DNA from: Caldisericum exile_A
Lineage (GTDB): Bacteria > Caldisericota > Caldisericia > Caldisericales > Caldisericaceae
Assembly (NCBI RefSeq): GCF_047785965.1
Contig: NZ_JBLOBF010000001.1
Span: forward strand, 62,001-126,000
Reading direction: 5' to 3'
Length of the DNA stretch: 64,000 bases
Part shown: positions 42,384-51,695 of the stretch, piece by piece
Numbering within the stretch: position 1 is the stretch's first letter
How the letters are laid out: each line of letters opens with the position of its first letter
The notes under the pieces: generated by a model
Told to the model about the DNA's origin: nothing
Databases searched by the model: none
What the model saw: only the letters and a program-made list of their open reading frames with translations
Translations under genes and position numbers: made by a program

Positions 42384-42411
42384 TTGCATTTTCAAAAAAC
42401 ACGAATATAAT
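42384..42411 (+). promoter_or_regulatory. clpC promoter
   Basis: TTGCAT (42384-42389), 16-base spacer, TATAAT (42406-42411). The 5' leader would be about 50 bases, with TTAGGAGATG before ATG 42471. No CtsR heptad repeat or CIRCE element is visible. Confidence 0.6.
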
Positions 42412-42470
42412 TTCAAAATCCCCTTTTAAAATTTTAAAAATTCGCTACAATATTATTAGGAGATGATTTT

Positions 42471-44915
42471 ATGAATTGGAACAATTTAACAGAAAGAGCA
42501 CAAAAGGCGATTTTAATTGCCCAGGAAGAGGCTCACAATCTCGGGAATGATTATCTCGGGACGGAGCATCTATTGCTTGGACTTATCAAGGTTGAGGAAG
42601 GTATTGCATACAATGCGATTCTCAATATGGGCGTTGATCCAGAAGAGGTTGTTCTGAGAATTGAGAACTTCATTAAGGAAAACAGGAATTTTACTGGAAA
42701 GACAAGCGATGAGGTAATTCTTACCCCACGTGCGAAGAGAGTACTTGAACTTGCTGAGCGTGAGGCGATTAATCTTGGCGATAATTATATAAGTACTGAA
42801 CATATTCTTCTTGCAATTCTTCATGAGGGCGGTGGTGTAGGAGTAAAGATTCTTCAGGACTTAGGAGTTGATATACAGAAGTTTGAGGAAACAATTTATT
42901 CAATGATTGGCGAAAAGTCAACAAGAGATGCAATGAAAACTTCTGAATTTAGAGAAACAAAGACACCAACTTTGGACCAATTTTCAAGAGATCTCACTTA
43001 TCTTGCTTCTCGTGGCGAACTTGATCCTGTCATTGGAAGAGAATCTGAGATTGAGCGAGTCATTGAAATCCTCATGCGAAGAAAGAAAAATAATCCTGCA
43101 ATCATTGGAGATCCAGGAGTTGGAAAAACCGCAATAGTTGAAGGCCTTGCGCAAAAAATTGCAGATAACGATGTTCCTGATTTACTTAAAGGGAAAAGAA
43201 TTGTATCTTTAGATCTTGCATCTGTTATTGCAGGGACAAAATACAGAGGCGAATTTGAAGAACGAATGAAAAAGATCCTTAAAGAAGTTGCAAAGACAAA
43301 TAGGAGTGTAATTCTTTTTATTGATGAATTCCATACGCTTGTTGGAGCAGGAGCAGCTGAAGGTGCAATTGATGCATCTAATATATTAAAGCCTTCATTG
43401 GCAAGTGGTGAGATTCAAGTTATTGGTGCAACGACCCTTAAGGAATATAGAAAATATGTGGAAAAAGATCCTGCACTTGAAAGAAGATTCCAGCCCGTTT
43501 ATGTTAAAGAGCCTTCAATTGAAGAGGCAATTCAAATATTAAAAGGTATCCGTGAGCGATATGAAAAATTCCATGGAGTGAGAATCCCAGATGAAGCAAT
43601 TGAACTTGCAGTCAAGCTTTCGGTAAAATACATAAACGACAGATTTCTTCCAGATAAAGCAATAGATGTTATTGATGAAGCCTCTGCAAGGTTGAAACTT
43701 CAACTTTCGAAAAATTCTGAGATAAAGGAACTTGAAAGAAAAATTAAAGAAATTAAAGATAGAAGATTCCAAGCAATAAGAGAAAAAAGGCTTCTTGAAG
43801 CTGAAAGACTTAGAGAAGAGGAGAAGAATCTTCTTAATGCTTTGAGGCTCATAGCAAGTGAAAAGGAAACAGAAATTCCAATATTAAGTGAAGAGGATGT
43901 GCGTAAAGTGATAAGCCTTTGGACAGGAGTGCCAACTGAAAAAATGGTTAAAGATGAAAAAGAACGTCTTGTCCATATGGAAGAAGAGTTGCATAAGCGA
44001 ATTGTTGGTCAGGAAGAGGCTGTTAGAGCAGTATCGCGTGCAATAAGACGTGCTCGATCTGGTTTGAAAAATCCTAATAAACCAATTGGCACATTCCTGT
44101 TCCTTGGACCAACCGGAGTTGGTAAGACTGAGCTTGCTAAGACTCTTGCAGAGTTTCTTTTTGGAAATGAGAATTCACTTATTAGACTTGATATGTCTGA
44201 ATACATGGAGAAATTCTCAGTTTCAAGGCTCATAGGATCTCCACCTGGATATGTTGGGTATGAAGAAGGTGGTCAATTAACAGAAGCAGTTAGAAGAAGA
44301 CCATATTCTGTTGTTCTATTTGATGAAATTGAGAAAGCACACCCTGACGTCTTCGATATTCTTTTGCAAATAATGGATGAAGGAAGGCTAACTGACTCAC
44401 AAGGAAGAACTGTCGATTTCAAAAATACTGTCATAATTCTTACTTCTAACTTTGGAACAGAGAGCCTTAAAGAAAAAAGCGTTGGTTTTGAATTAGGCAA
44501 TACTATCGAGTCCTTTGAGGAAAAAAAGAAGAAATTATTATCATCCCTTAAAGGATTATTTAAGCCTGAATTCTTAAATAGGCTTGATGATATTATTGTT
44601 TTCTATCCACTTACGCTTAAAGAGATTGAGAAAATTGTTGATATTATCATGAAGAGAATTGAGAAAAATGCTTCTGAAAATAATATTGGAATCGAACTTA
44701 CAGAAAAGGCTAAAGAATACCTTGCAAAAACTGGCTATAGCCCTGAATATGGCGCAAGGCCATTACAGAGACTTATAGAAAAGGAAGTTGAGGATCCAAT
44801 TGCTGTAAAAATCCTCCAAGGTGAAATTAAGGAAGGAAGTCTTGTTGTTGTTGATTACAAAGAAGACGAGGGTATTATTTTCGAAATAAAAGAGAAAGTT
44901 CCATCACATGGATAA
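42471..44915 (+). CDS. clpC: ClpC-type AAA+ unfoldase
   Basis: Class I Hsp100 that unfolds proteins for ClpP or refolding. Two N-terminal Clp_N repeats (about 1-145), first ATPase with GDPGVGKTAIVEG and LFIDEFHTLVGAG, a short middle domain with UVR-like ERLREEEKNLLNALR (about 440-460) marking ClpC rather than ClpB, second ATPase with GPTGVGKTELAKT and VVLFDEIEKAHPDVF, and a D2-small domain. 814 aa, normal. ctsR, mcsA and mcsB are not beside it. Its end overlaps lepA by 8 bases. Confidence 0.95.
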   Translation: MNWNNLTERAQKAILIAQEEAHNLGNDYLGTEHLLLGLIKVEEGIAYNAILNMGVDPEEVVLRIENFIKENRNFTGKTSDEVILTPRAKRVLELAEREAINLGDNYISTEHILLAILHEGGGVGVKILQDLGVDIQKFEETIYSMIGEKSTRDAMKTSEFRETKTPTLDQFSRDLTYLASRGELDPVIGRESEIERVIEILMRRKKNNPAIIGDPGVGKTAIVEGLAQKIADNDVPDLLKGKRIVSLDLASVIAGTKYRGEFEERMKKILKEVAKTNRSVILFIDEFHTLVGAGAAEGAIDASNILKPSLASGEIQVIGATTLKEYRKYVEKDPALERRFQPVYVKEPSIEEAIQILKGIRERYEKFHGVRIPDEAIELAVKLSVKYINDRFLPDKAIDVIDEASARLKLQLSKNSEIKELERKIKEIKDRRFQAIREKRLLEAERLREEEKNLLNALRLIASEKETEIPILSEEDVRKVISLWTGVPTEKMVKDEKERLVHMEEELHKRIVGQEEAVRAVSRAIRRARSGLKNPNKPIGTFLFLGPTGVGKTELAKTLAEFLFGNENSLIRLDMSEYMEKFSVSRLIGSPPGYVGYEEGGQLTEAVRRRPYSVVLFDEIEKAHPDVFDILLQIMDEGRLTDSQGRTVDFKNTVIILTSNFGTESLKEKSVGFELGNTIESFEEKKKKLLSSLKGLFKPEFLNRLDDIIVFYPLTLKEIEKIVDIIMKRIEKNASENNIGIELTEKAKEYLAKTGYSPEYGARPLQRLIEKEVEDPIAVKILQGEIKEGSLVVVDYKEDEGIIFEIKEKVPSHG

Positions 44916-46704
44916 AATTCGTAATTTCTCAATCATTGCACATATTGATCACGGAAAATCTACACTTGCTGATAGATTTTTAGAAAAGGGTGGGCTTGTT
45001 GTTAAGGGAGAGCAAATTCTCGATAGTATGGAACTCGAAAGAGACAGAGGTATAACTATACGAGCCCACCCCGTTAGCCTTGATATAGAGGTAGAAGGCA
45101 ATAAGTATCTTTTTAATCTCATTGATACGCCAGGACATGTGGACTTTTCTTACGAAGTTTCAAGAAGCCTTAAGGCATGTGAAGGAGCAATCCTTCTTGT
45201 TGACGCAACGCAAGGAGTTGAAGCACAAACCATTGCAAATACATATCTTGCCTTGGAGAATGACCTTATAATAATTCCTGTGATAAATAAAATTGATGTA
45301 AAAGATGCAGATATCGAAGGCACTGCAAAAGAAATCGTTGATATTCTTGGTTTTAAAGAGGATGAGATTCTCAAAATTAGCGCTAAAACAGGCGAAGGTG
45401 TAGATGATCTAATCGAAGCAATCATAGAAAGAATACCAGGACCTCAAGGTGATCCAAATGCACCGCTTAAAGCACTTGTATTTGACTCTCATTTTGATAC
45501 CTATAAAGGAGTCGTCGTATACGTGCGTATTAAGGATGGGACAATAAAAAAGGGTGATAGAATTAGATTCATGTCTAATGGAAAAGAGTTTGAGGTCGAA
45601 GAGGTTGGGATCTTTAGACTTAAAATGGAGCAAACTGATATGCTTTCCGTAGGTTCTGTTGGATACTTTACTGCTCTTATAAGAGATCCCCTTGATGTTC
45701 AAATTGGCGATACAGTAACACATTCAGAGAATCCTACAAAAGAACCAGTTCCTGGATTCAGAAAAAATGTCCCAATGGTTTTTGCAGGTATATTCCCACT
45801 TAACACAAACGAGTTTGAGGAATTAAAGAAGTCTCTTGAAAAACTTCACCTAAATGACCCAGCATTTACTTTTGAGCCAGAGTCTTCAGAAGCGCTTGGA
45901 TTTGGTTTTAGATGTGGTTTTTCAGGACTTTTACATATGGAAATAACAATTGAAAGATTGAGAATAGAATTTGGACAAGAAATTATAGCAACTATCCCAA
46001 ACGTAGAATATGAAGTTGTTTTAAGAGATGGTCGTACCATTACAATCGATAACCCTGCCAAATTTCCAGATCCTTCAAATATTCTTGAGATAAGGGAGCC
46101 AATAGTGGATGCTTCAATAATGATTCCACCAGATTACATTGGTAATGTAATGGATTTAATTACAACAAGAAGAGCAGTTTATAAAGAGATGCTCTATCCG
46201 GAAGAAAAAAGGGTAATTATTCGTTTTGAGGTGCCATTGCAGGAAATAATTACTGACTTTTTTGATACTTTAAAATCTGTTACACGAGGCTATGGAACAC
46301 TTGATTACGAATTCGTTGGCTTTAGGAAAGCCGATATTGTTAAAGTTGATATTTTGATAAATAAAAAGCCTGTTGATGCTCTCTCCTTTATGGCACACGA
46401 GGATAAAGCTTATTATATTGCTCGATCAATGCTTGAAAAGATGCGAAAAGTTATTCCAAGACAGATGTTTGAAGTAAGCTTACAGGCTGCCATTGGAAGT
46501 AAAATCATTGCTAAGGAACGAATAGTGCCGTATAGGAAAGATGTACTTGCCAAATGTTATGGCGGAGATGTGACTCGAAAGCGAAAACTTCTTGAAAAGC
46601 AAAAAGAGGGAAAGAAAAAGATGAAGATGGTTGGAAATGTTGAAATCCCACAGGAAGCATTCTTCTCGATCCTTTCGGTAAAGAGTGGAGAAAAAGAAGA
46701 ATAG
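44908..46704 (+). CDS. lepA: Elongation factor 4 (LepA)
   Basis: Ribosomal GTPase implicated in back-translocation/initiation. G1 AHIDHGKSTLADRF, G3 DTPGHVDF, G4 NKID; domains II, III and V follow, and the LepA-specific C-terminal domain with GSKIIAKERIVPYRKDVLAKCYGGDVTRKRKLL, seen as AKCYGGDVTRKRKLLEKQ. 598 aa, normal. Overlaps clpC (upstream) and the hemW-like gene (downstream), so all three form one operon. Confidence 0.98.
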   Translation: MDKIRNFSIIAHIDHGKSTLADRFLEKGGLVVKGEQILDSMELERDRGITIRAHPVSLDIEVEGNKYLFNLIDTPGHVDFSYEVSRSLKACEGAILLVDATQGVEAQTIANTYLALENDLIIIPVINKIDVKDADIEGTAKEIVDILGFKEDEILKISAKTGEGVDDLIEAIIERIPGPQGDPNAPLKALVFDSHFDTYKGVVVYVRIKDGTIKKGDRIRFMSNGKEFEVEEVGIFRLKMEQTDMLSVGSVGYFTALIRDPLDVQIGDTVTHSENPTKEPVPGFRKNVPMVFAGIFPLNTNEFEELKKSLEKLHLNDPAFTFEPESSEALGFGFRCGFSGLLHMEITIERLRIEFGQEIIATIPNVEYEVVLRDGRTITIDNPAKFPDPSNILEIREPIVDASIMIPPDYIGNVMDLITTRRAVYKEMLYPEEKRVIIRFEVPLQEIITDFFDTLKSVTRGYGTLDYEFVGFRKADIVKVDILINKKPVDALSFMAHEDKAYYIARSMLEKMRKVIPRQMFEVSLQAAIGSKIIAKERIVPYRKDVLAKCYGGDVTRKRKLLEKQKEGKKKMKMVGNVEIPQEAFFSILSVKSGEKEE

Positions 46705-47845
46705 AGTTTTTGAGGGTTTTGGGCTTTATATACATTTTCCATTTTGTATAAAAAAGTGTTCTTATTGTGACTTTGTATCATATCAGTTTCATAAGGAACT
46801 TTCACAAAAATACTTTTTATACCTTAAAAGAGAAGTTGAACTTTTCTTAGAAAAATTCCCAAAGGAATCTATTAAAAGGGTGCAAACAATTTATATTGGC
46901 GGTGGCACACCCAGTCTTATAGAGGCTGAGCAGTTATCTAACTTTTTGAGTTTTTTAAAGTGTCATTTTGACCTCTCAAATCTTAAAGAGTTTACAATCG
47001 AAGCGAATCCCGAAAGTATTGAAAAAGAAAAGTTTAAAGCATTCAAAACCCTTAAAATAAATAGAGTAAGTATTGGCGTTCAATCTTTTAATGACGAAAC
47101 ACTAAAAATCCTCGGAAGGGTTCATGATAGTAAAACTGCAATAGCAAAGTTTGAGCTCTTACGTTCACTTGGTTTTGATAATATTAATATTGATCTTATA
47201 TTTGCCTTACCTAACGAATCGTTTGATACCGAGATTAATTCTTTAAAAAAAGCTATTTCTTTGAAACCAGAGCATATTTCTTATTATGCACTTATGCTCG
47301 AAAGAGGGACACCTTTAAATAGGATGAAAAGAAAGTTCAAATTTCCCGATGAAGAAACTTGGTTAAATGAATATAAATATGGAGAAAGGTTATTGGAAGA
47401 CAACGGATATATTCACTATGAGATATCAAACTACGCAAGAAAATCCTTTGAATGCGTTCATAATATTTCGTACTGGAGAAGTTTTCCATATTTGGGGTTT
47501 GGAATATCAGGGGGTGGCTTTTATAATTCCATTCGTTATGTGAATGTTAGGAGTTTTGATAAATATTTTAAAAGACTTGATGAGGGAAAATTACCACATT
47601 CTTTTCGAAAGAAACTTTCCGCTTTAGAATTGAAAAGTGAGTTTATTTTTATGGGTCTTAGGCTTCTTGAAGGTGTATATTTTGACGATTACTATTATAG
47701 ATTCGGGAGTTTTCTTCTTGAAGACTTCAAGGAAAAGATTGAAAAATTGAGAAATTTCAATTTACTGAAAGTTCTAAAAAATAAAATTGCACTCACCGAA
47801 AAGGGAGTACAGTATGCAAATGTTGTATTTCGTGAATTTATTTAG
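46685..47845 (+). CDS. hemW: HemW-like radical SAM protein
   Basis: Radical SAM protein related to coproporphyrinogen dehydrogenase; HemW members are proposed heme chaperones. The 4Fe-4S motif is FCIKKCSYCDF (Cys21, Cys25, Cys28), then IYIGGGTPSL, EANPES, RVSIGVQSFND and LIFALPNES. A C-terminal winged-helix-like domain follows (about 300-386). It starts at GTG 46685 inside lepA. The lepA-hemW order is common in Gram-positives, supporting HemW over HemN. Confidence 0.93.
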   Translation: MEKKKNRVFEGFGLYIHFPFCIKKCSYCDFVSYQFHKELSQKYFLYLKREVELFLEKFPKESIKRVQTIYIGGGTPSLIEAEQLSNFLSFLKCHFDLSNLKEFTIEANPESIEKEKFKAFKTLKINRVSIGVQSFNDETLKILGRVHDSKTAIAKFELLRSLGFDNINIDLIFALPNESFDTEINSLKKAISLKPEHISYYALMLERGTPLNRMKRKFKFPDEETWLNEYKYGERLLEDNGYIHYEISNYARKSFECVHNISYWRSFPYLGFGISGGGFYNSIRYVNVRSFDKYFKRLDEGKLPHSFRKKLSALELKSEFIFMGLRLLEGVYFDDYYYRFGSFLLEDFKEKIEKLRNFNLLKVLKNKIALTEKGVQYANVVFREFI

Positions 47846-48602
47846 TTTTCTTACGTAAAGAAATTTTTCCGTTACTTACTAAGTATCTTAAAATTTGTCT
47901 TCCTTCTCTGAGTGTAATTCCCATCTCTTTGCATATTGTTTGAAAATCCTTACGTCCATCAATTTTATTGTAAAAGGTTATATTCCTTTCACCGTAAATC
48001 GGGGTATTGACTGCATACCATCCAGTTTCTTTTACGGGAATGACAAGGTCCTCTTCTTTTAATATATCCTCTTTTTCAAAACTCATTGTGATAAGACCCT
48101 TATCAAAAAGGGAAGAAAGGATCTCAAGAGTTTTCATTTCTCCCATGGGGGAATTCATAAGCAATCGCAAAAGTGTCGTGGGCTCTCTTACAAGTGCAAG
48201 TATTTTCCATTCCTCAGGTGTGAGTTTTACTTCTTCTGATTGTGATTCACCTATGTCGAATACGATATCGTAATTTGGAAATCTCTTTTTTAGTTCATCC
48301 CAGCGTTTTAAGATGTTATCTATGTCCTTCGCGAGAACCTGAAGTTCTTTTGCTTTTTCACCTTCTTTTACATCGTCCGTCTTTATGAACTCAAATTTGC
48401 CTGATCTCAAACCTGCAGCCTTCTCAAAAGAGGAAATTGGATCTTTATCTCCTTCAGCATTAACAATGACTCCGTCTTTAAAGTAGAGAAAAACATTAGT
48501 TGAGTCTCCAATGATTGCAAGTTTTCCTGTCCCTTTCATTGATTGAACTAAGTTTAATATACCTTTAAGATCAAGCTCACTTAAATCCCCAGTTAAAGCC
48601 AT
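47838..48602 (-). CDS. DUF4388 (PATAN-like) domain protein
   Basis: Cytoplasmic protein starting MALTGDLSELDLKGILNLVQ, the DUF4388 signature, continuing GKLAIIGDSTNVFLYFKDG and VNAEGDKDPISSFEKAAGLR. Such domains occur in bacterial signalling proteins and are thought to mediate protein contacts. Residues about 125-254 look like two winged-helix units (LTPEEWKILALVREPTTLLR and ETGWYA... ILRYLVSNGKISLRKK). Role unknown. GGAGGC precedes ATG 48602; the 3' end overlaps the hemW end by 8 bases on the opposite strand. Confidence 0.82.
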   Translation of the reverse strand: MALTGDLSELDLKGILNLVQSMKGTGKLAIIGDSTNVFLYFKDGVIVNAEGDKDPISSFEKAAGLRSGKFEFIKTDDVKEGEKAKELQVLAKDIDNILKRWDELKKRFPNYDIVFDIGESQSEEVKLTPEEWKILALVREPTTLLRLLMNSPMGEMKTLEILSSLFDKGLITMSFEKEDILKEEDLVIPVKETGWYAVNTPIYGERNITFYNKIDGRKDFQTICKEMGITLREGRQILRYLVSNGKISLRKKTK

Positions 48603-48641
48603 TTTTAGCCTCCCTTTTTAAGATTTAAATTTACTGTTTTT

Positions 48642-48669
48642 ATTATATTGTATTTTTATAAAAACTCAA
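48642..48669 (-). promoter_or_regulatory. DUF4388 gene promoter, interleaved with rapZ promoter
   Basis: Minus strand TTGAGT (48669-48664), 16-base spacer, TATAAT (48647-48642). Its -35 lies inside the spacer of the divergent rapZ promoter. Confidence 0.65.
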
Positions 48670-48683
48670 ATGGCGTGTATAAT
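48655..48683 (+). promoter_or_regulatory. rapZ promoter, leaderless geometry
   Basis: TTTATA (48655-48660), 17-base spacer, TATAAT (48678-48683), six bases, then ATG 48690. Its -35 lies inside the spacer of the opposite promoter. Confidence 0.6.
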
Positions 48684-48689
48684 ATTTTG

Positions 48690-49574
48690 ATGAAAGATCG
48701 AATAAATTTTGTAATTATAACTGGATTAAGCGGAGCAGGTAAAACTAAAACAGTGGGTGTAATGGAAGATTTGGGTTACTATTGTATTGATAATCTTCCA
48801 CCAACTCTTATAAATGACTTCATAAAAATTGCTCAAAGTACAGAGGGAAAGATTAATAAAATATGTGCAGTAATTGATATAAGAAGCAAAGATTTTTTGA
48901 AGCAATTTCCACAAATCGTAAGAGAATTAAAAAAAAGAGAAGATATAAACATTAAAATTATATTTCTTGAGGCATCAGTTGAAACGCTTGTAAAAAGGTT
49001 TTCAGAAACAAGAAGAAAGCATCCTTTTGATGAAACTACTTCGGTAACACTTGAGGAAAAAATCAAAGAAGAGATGAATTGCCTAATGCCTATAAAGGAA
49101 ATGGCAGATATTGTGTTAGATACTTCAAATTTCAAAGTCCAGGATCTTAAAAGAAAAATTATAGAAATTCTCACATTGCCTAAAGAAAAAGCTCTTCATA
49201 TTACAATTATTACGTTTGGGTACAAATATGGTGTGCCGCTTCAATCTGATCTTGTGTTTGATCTCCGCTTTATTCCCAATCCCTTCTATGAAGAAGAACT
49301 TACATTAAAGTCTGGACTTAACAAAGAAGTTCAAGATTTTGTTTTGAGTTTTGACGAGACAAAAGAATTTTTAAATAAACTCATGGACTTTTTGCTATTT
49401 CTAATTCCCTACTACATAAAAGAGGGAAAGTCCTACCTTACGATTTCGCTTGGTTGCACAGGAGGTCATCATAGGTCTGTTGCAGTCGGAAAAATTTTAT
49501 CTCTAAAACTTAAAGAGAAGGGTTTTAATGTTTCTGTAGTACATAGGGATTTGGAAAATGAAGATAGAAAATAG
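48690..49574 (+). CDS. rapZ: RapZ/YvcJ nucleotide-binding protein
   Basis: P-loop protein; in E. coli an RNA-binding adaptor controlling glmS via sRNAs, in Bacillus YvcJ. Walker A GLSGAGKTKTV, CIDNLPPTLINDF, EASVETLVKRFSETRRKHPF, and the C-terminal domain with LVFDLRFIPNPFYEEEL and LTISLGCTGGHHRSVAV. 294 aa from ATG 48690; the in-frame extension to 48648 covers the promoter and is rejected. Followed by yvcK and whiA with overlaps. Confidence 0.95.
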   Translation: MKDRINFVIITGLSGAGKTKTVGVMEDLGYYCIDNLPPTLINDFIKIAQSTEGKINKICAVIDIRSKDFLKQFPQIVRELKKREDINIKIIFLEASVETLVKRFSETRRKHPFDETTSVTLEEKIKEEMNCLMPIKEMADIVLDTSNFKVQDLKRKIIEILTLPKEKALHITIITFGYKYGVPLQSDLVFDLRFIPNPFYEEELTLKSGLNKEVQDFVLSFDETKEFLNKLMDFLLFLIPYYIKEGKSYLTISLGCTGGHHRSVAVGKILSLKLKEKGFNVSVVHRDLENEDRK

Positions 49575-50868
49575 CAGATTAAGATTTCTTTTACCGGGTT
49601 TAAAATTAAAAAGATACGTAATTCTAATTATTTTGTCTATTCTTCTTCTTATGTATGGGATTTTTGTATTCTCAACAGTTCTCTCTCAAAATGAATATTT
49701 TATGAACAGCTTTCTTTATCCTGGGAAATATTTCGATGTGCCTTTCGAAGGTTTTTATATTCAGATTGTATCTGTTCTTGTGATTATTGCTTCCATTATT
49801 TTGCTTTATATTGGTATTTCCTTGCTTGTTCAATCAGTTGCAAAGGCGCTTGTGCCAGACAAACCTTATGAGGAGATAATGAACCTTCTTTTTGAAAGAA
49901 GGAAAGAGAGTCTCAAGAAACGTGTTGTAAATATAGGTGGTGGCACTGGCACTACAGCAGTTCTTGAAGGACTAAGAGGAAAATTTTTAAAAATTTCCGC
50001 TGTAATAACTGTTGCGGATTCAGGAGGTTCCTCGGGAAGGCTTAGACGTGAATTAAATGTCCCACCCCCAGGAGATATAAGAAACTGTCTTCTTGCGTTG
50101 ACAGATGAAAATTCCCTTGCAAGGAAGATTCTTTCCTATAGATTCAATGCTCCTAATTCTTGCCTTGATGGTCATAATCTTGGAAATATTCTAATAGCAG
50201 GACTTACTAAAGTTACAAATGATTTTGGGGATGCTGTTCTGAAACTCTCAAAACTTCTTAACATAGACGGTGAAGTTTTACCATTTACAGAGGATGAGGC
50301 CATTCTTTGTGCAGAGTTTGAGGATGGAGAAATAGTTGAAGGTGAAGCAGAGATTACAGAAAGAGGAAAGAAAATAAAAAGAGTGTTTTTAAAAAACGGA
50401 GAAATTAAACCTTATTTACCCGCCTTGGAGAGAATATTAAATGCAGATGTTATTGTGATTGGCCCAGGTAGTTTGTTTACAAGCATTATGCCACCTTTAT
50501 TAATCCCTTCAATTGTTGATACAATAAGGAGGTCAAATGCCATCAAGATCTATGTTGTTAATGCAATGACTGAGCATGGCGAAACTGATGGCTTTACGGC
50601 CTCTCATCATGTGAAAGTTATTGTTGATACTATTGGTGATGGGGTTTTAAATTACGCTATAATAAACACTAAAGAATTTTCAAAGGAAACGCTATCAAGA
50701 TATAAACTCTCAAATTCTGAACCTGTTACACCTGATGTAGAAAATGTTTCTAAGCTTGGAGTCAAACCTATATTAGGTTATTTTGCAAAAGAAAGAGGTG
50801 GTCTCATACGACACGATCCAGAAGCACTGGGCGAGATAATAATGAAATTAGTGCAAAAGAGAGCTTGA
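49558..50868 (+). CDS. yvcK: YvcK/CofD-like protein with N-terminal membrane segments
   Basis: Member of the gluconeogenesis-factor family YvcK, needed in Bacillus for growth on gluconeogenic carbon and cell-wall integrity; binds UDP-sugars there. The core starts VVNIGGGTGTTAVLEGL with TVADSGGSSGRLRRELNVPPPGDIRNCLLAL, seen as DSGGSSGRLRRELN. Unlike Bacillus YvcK, about 120 residues with two membrane helices (about 19-36 and 62-85) precede it, as in some Thermotoga/Clostridia forms. Overlaps rapZ by 17 bases and whiA by 4. Confidence 0.93.
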   Translation: MKIENSRLRFLLPGLKLKRYVILIILSILLLMYGIFVFSTVLSQNEYFMNSFLYPGKYFDVPFEGFYIQIVSVLVIIASIILLYIGISLLVQSVAKALVPDKPYEEIMNLLFERRKESLKKRVVNIGGGTGTTAVLEGLRGKFLKISAVITVADSGGSSGRLRRELNVPPPGDIRNCLLALTDENSLARKILSYRFNAPNSCLDGHNLGNILIAGLTKVTNDFGDAVLKLSKLLNIDGEVLPFTEDEAILCAEFEDGEIVEGEAEITERGKKIKRVFLKNGEIKPYLPALERILNADVIVIGPGSLFTSIMPPLLIPSIVDTIRRSNAIKIYVVNAMTEHGETDGFTASHHVKVIVDTIGDGVLNYAIINTKEFSKETLSRYKLSNSEPVTPDVENVSKLGVKPILGYFAKERGGLIRHDPEALGEIIMKLVQKRA

Positions 50869-51695
50869 ATATAAGACTTAAAAGAGAGCTTTCATCGGTT
50901 AATGAGGAGCCTCTTTTCGAGCTTTATGGTATAGCAGTGGGAAATGGACACATTGTGATATCAAATGAGAAGATGCTTAAGTTTTCTTCACGTGAGTTAT
51001 TCGTTATAAGAAAGATAATTTCACTCTTTAATGATCTTAATATAAGAAGGGAAAAAGACATTATTTCTACTGAACGAGGTATTTATGAAATAATTTTTTC
51101 TAATGTTATAGAAGAATTTGAAATTGATAAAATTTTTGAGTCAGTGAAACATGCAAAGTCAAACGAAAAGAAGGCATTTTTGCGCGGAGTTTATATTGGC
51201 TGTGGAATTATTTCAACGCCCCCTTCATATCATCTTGAATTCAGATTTGAAAAAGACACTGAGAGAGATTTTGTCTCTATTATTCTTTCTCAATTTAAGG
51301 TTAAGCATTCTGTAAAGCCTGGAAGGATTTTTATAAAAGGCCGCGAGAATATAAAGGATTTTCTGTATGTGGTGAAGGCATTTCATATTTATACTGAACT
51401 TGAGGAGGATGCCGTTGAAAAATCTGTTATAAATGAGGCAAACAGACTTGCGAATTTTGAATATGCGAATCTAAAAAGGCAAACAAATTCTGCCTCAAAA
51501 GAAATAAAAGCCATAAAATCACTAATTGAAAAAGGAAAATTTGATAGTCTTGATCCAGATCTTAAGGAAGTTGCTATTCTAAGGCTTGAATATCCCTTTA
51601 TGTCTCTAAGAGAACTCTCAGAAAAAACAAAAGGGCGGTTTTCAAAACAGGAAATTTACTATAGGTTGAAGAAGATTGAATCCTATGGAGAATAA
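50865..51695 (+). CDS. whiA: WhiA homologue
   Basis: DNA-binding protein linked to sporulation/cell division in Gram-positives. N-terminal LAGLIDADG-derived domain (KAFLRGVYIGCGIISTPPSYHLEF, i.e. FLRGVYIGCGIIS with the catalytic acidic residues lost) and a C-terminal HTH (about 225-275, EYPFMSLRELSEKTKGRFSK). Starts at TTG 50865, whose last bases are the yvcK stop (TTGA). 276 aa, slightly short but typical of thermophiles. Order rapZ-yvcK-whiA is conserved. Confidence 0.93.
   Translation: MNIRLKRELSSVNEEPLFELYGIAVGNGHIVISNEKMLKFSSRELFVIRKIISLFNDLNIRREKDIISTERGIYEIIFSNVIEEFEIDKIFESVKHAKSNEKKAFLRGVYIGCGIISTPPSYHLEFRFEKDTERDFVSIILSQFKVKHSVKPGRIFIKGRENIKDFLYVVKAFHIYTELEEDAVEKSVINEANRLANFEYANLKRQTNSASKEIKAIKSLIEKGKFDSLDPDLKEVAILRLEYPFMSLRELSEKTKGRFSKQEIYYRLKKIESYGE

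Noticed and set aside
42360..42386. AAGCG...CGCTT inverted repeat upstream of clpC as heat-shock operator
   Set aside because: Arms are only 5 bases and do not match CIRCE or CtsR sites.
46511..46805. Minus-strand ORFs across the lepA/hemW junction
   Set aside because: Antisense to two well-supported genes, with no supporting signals.
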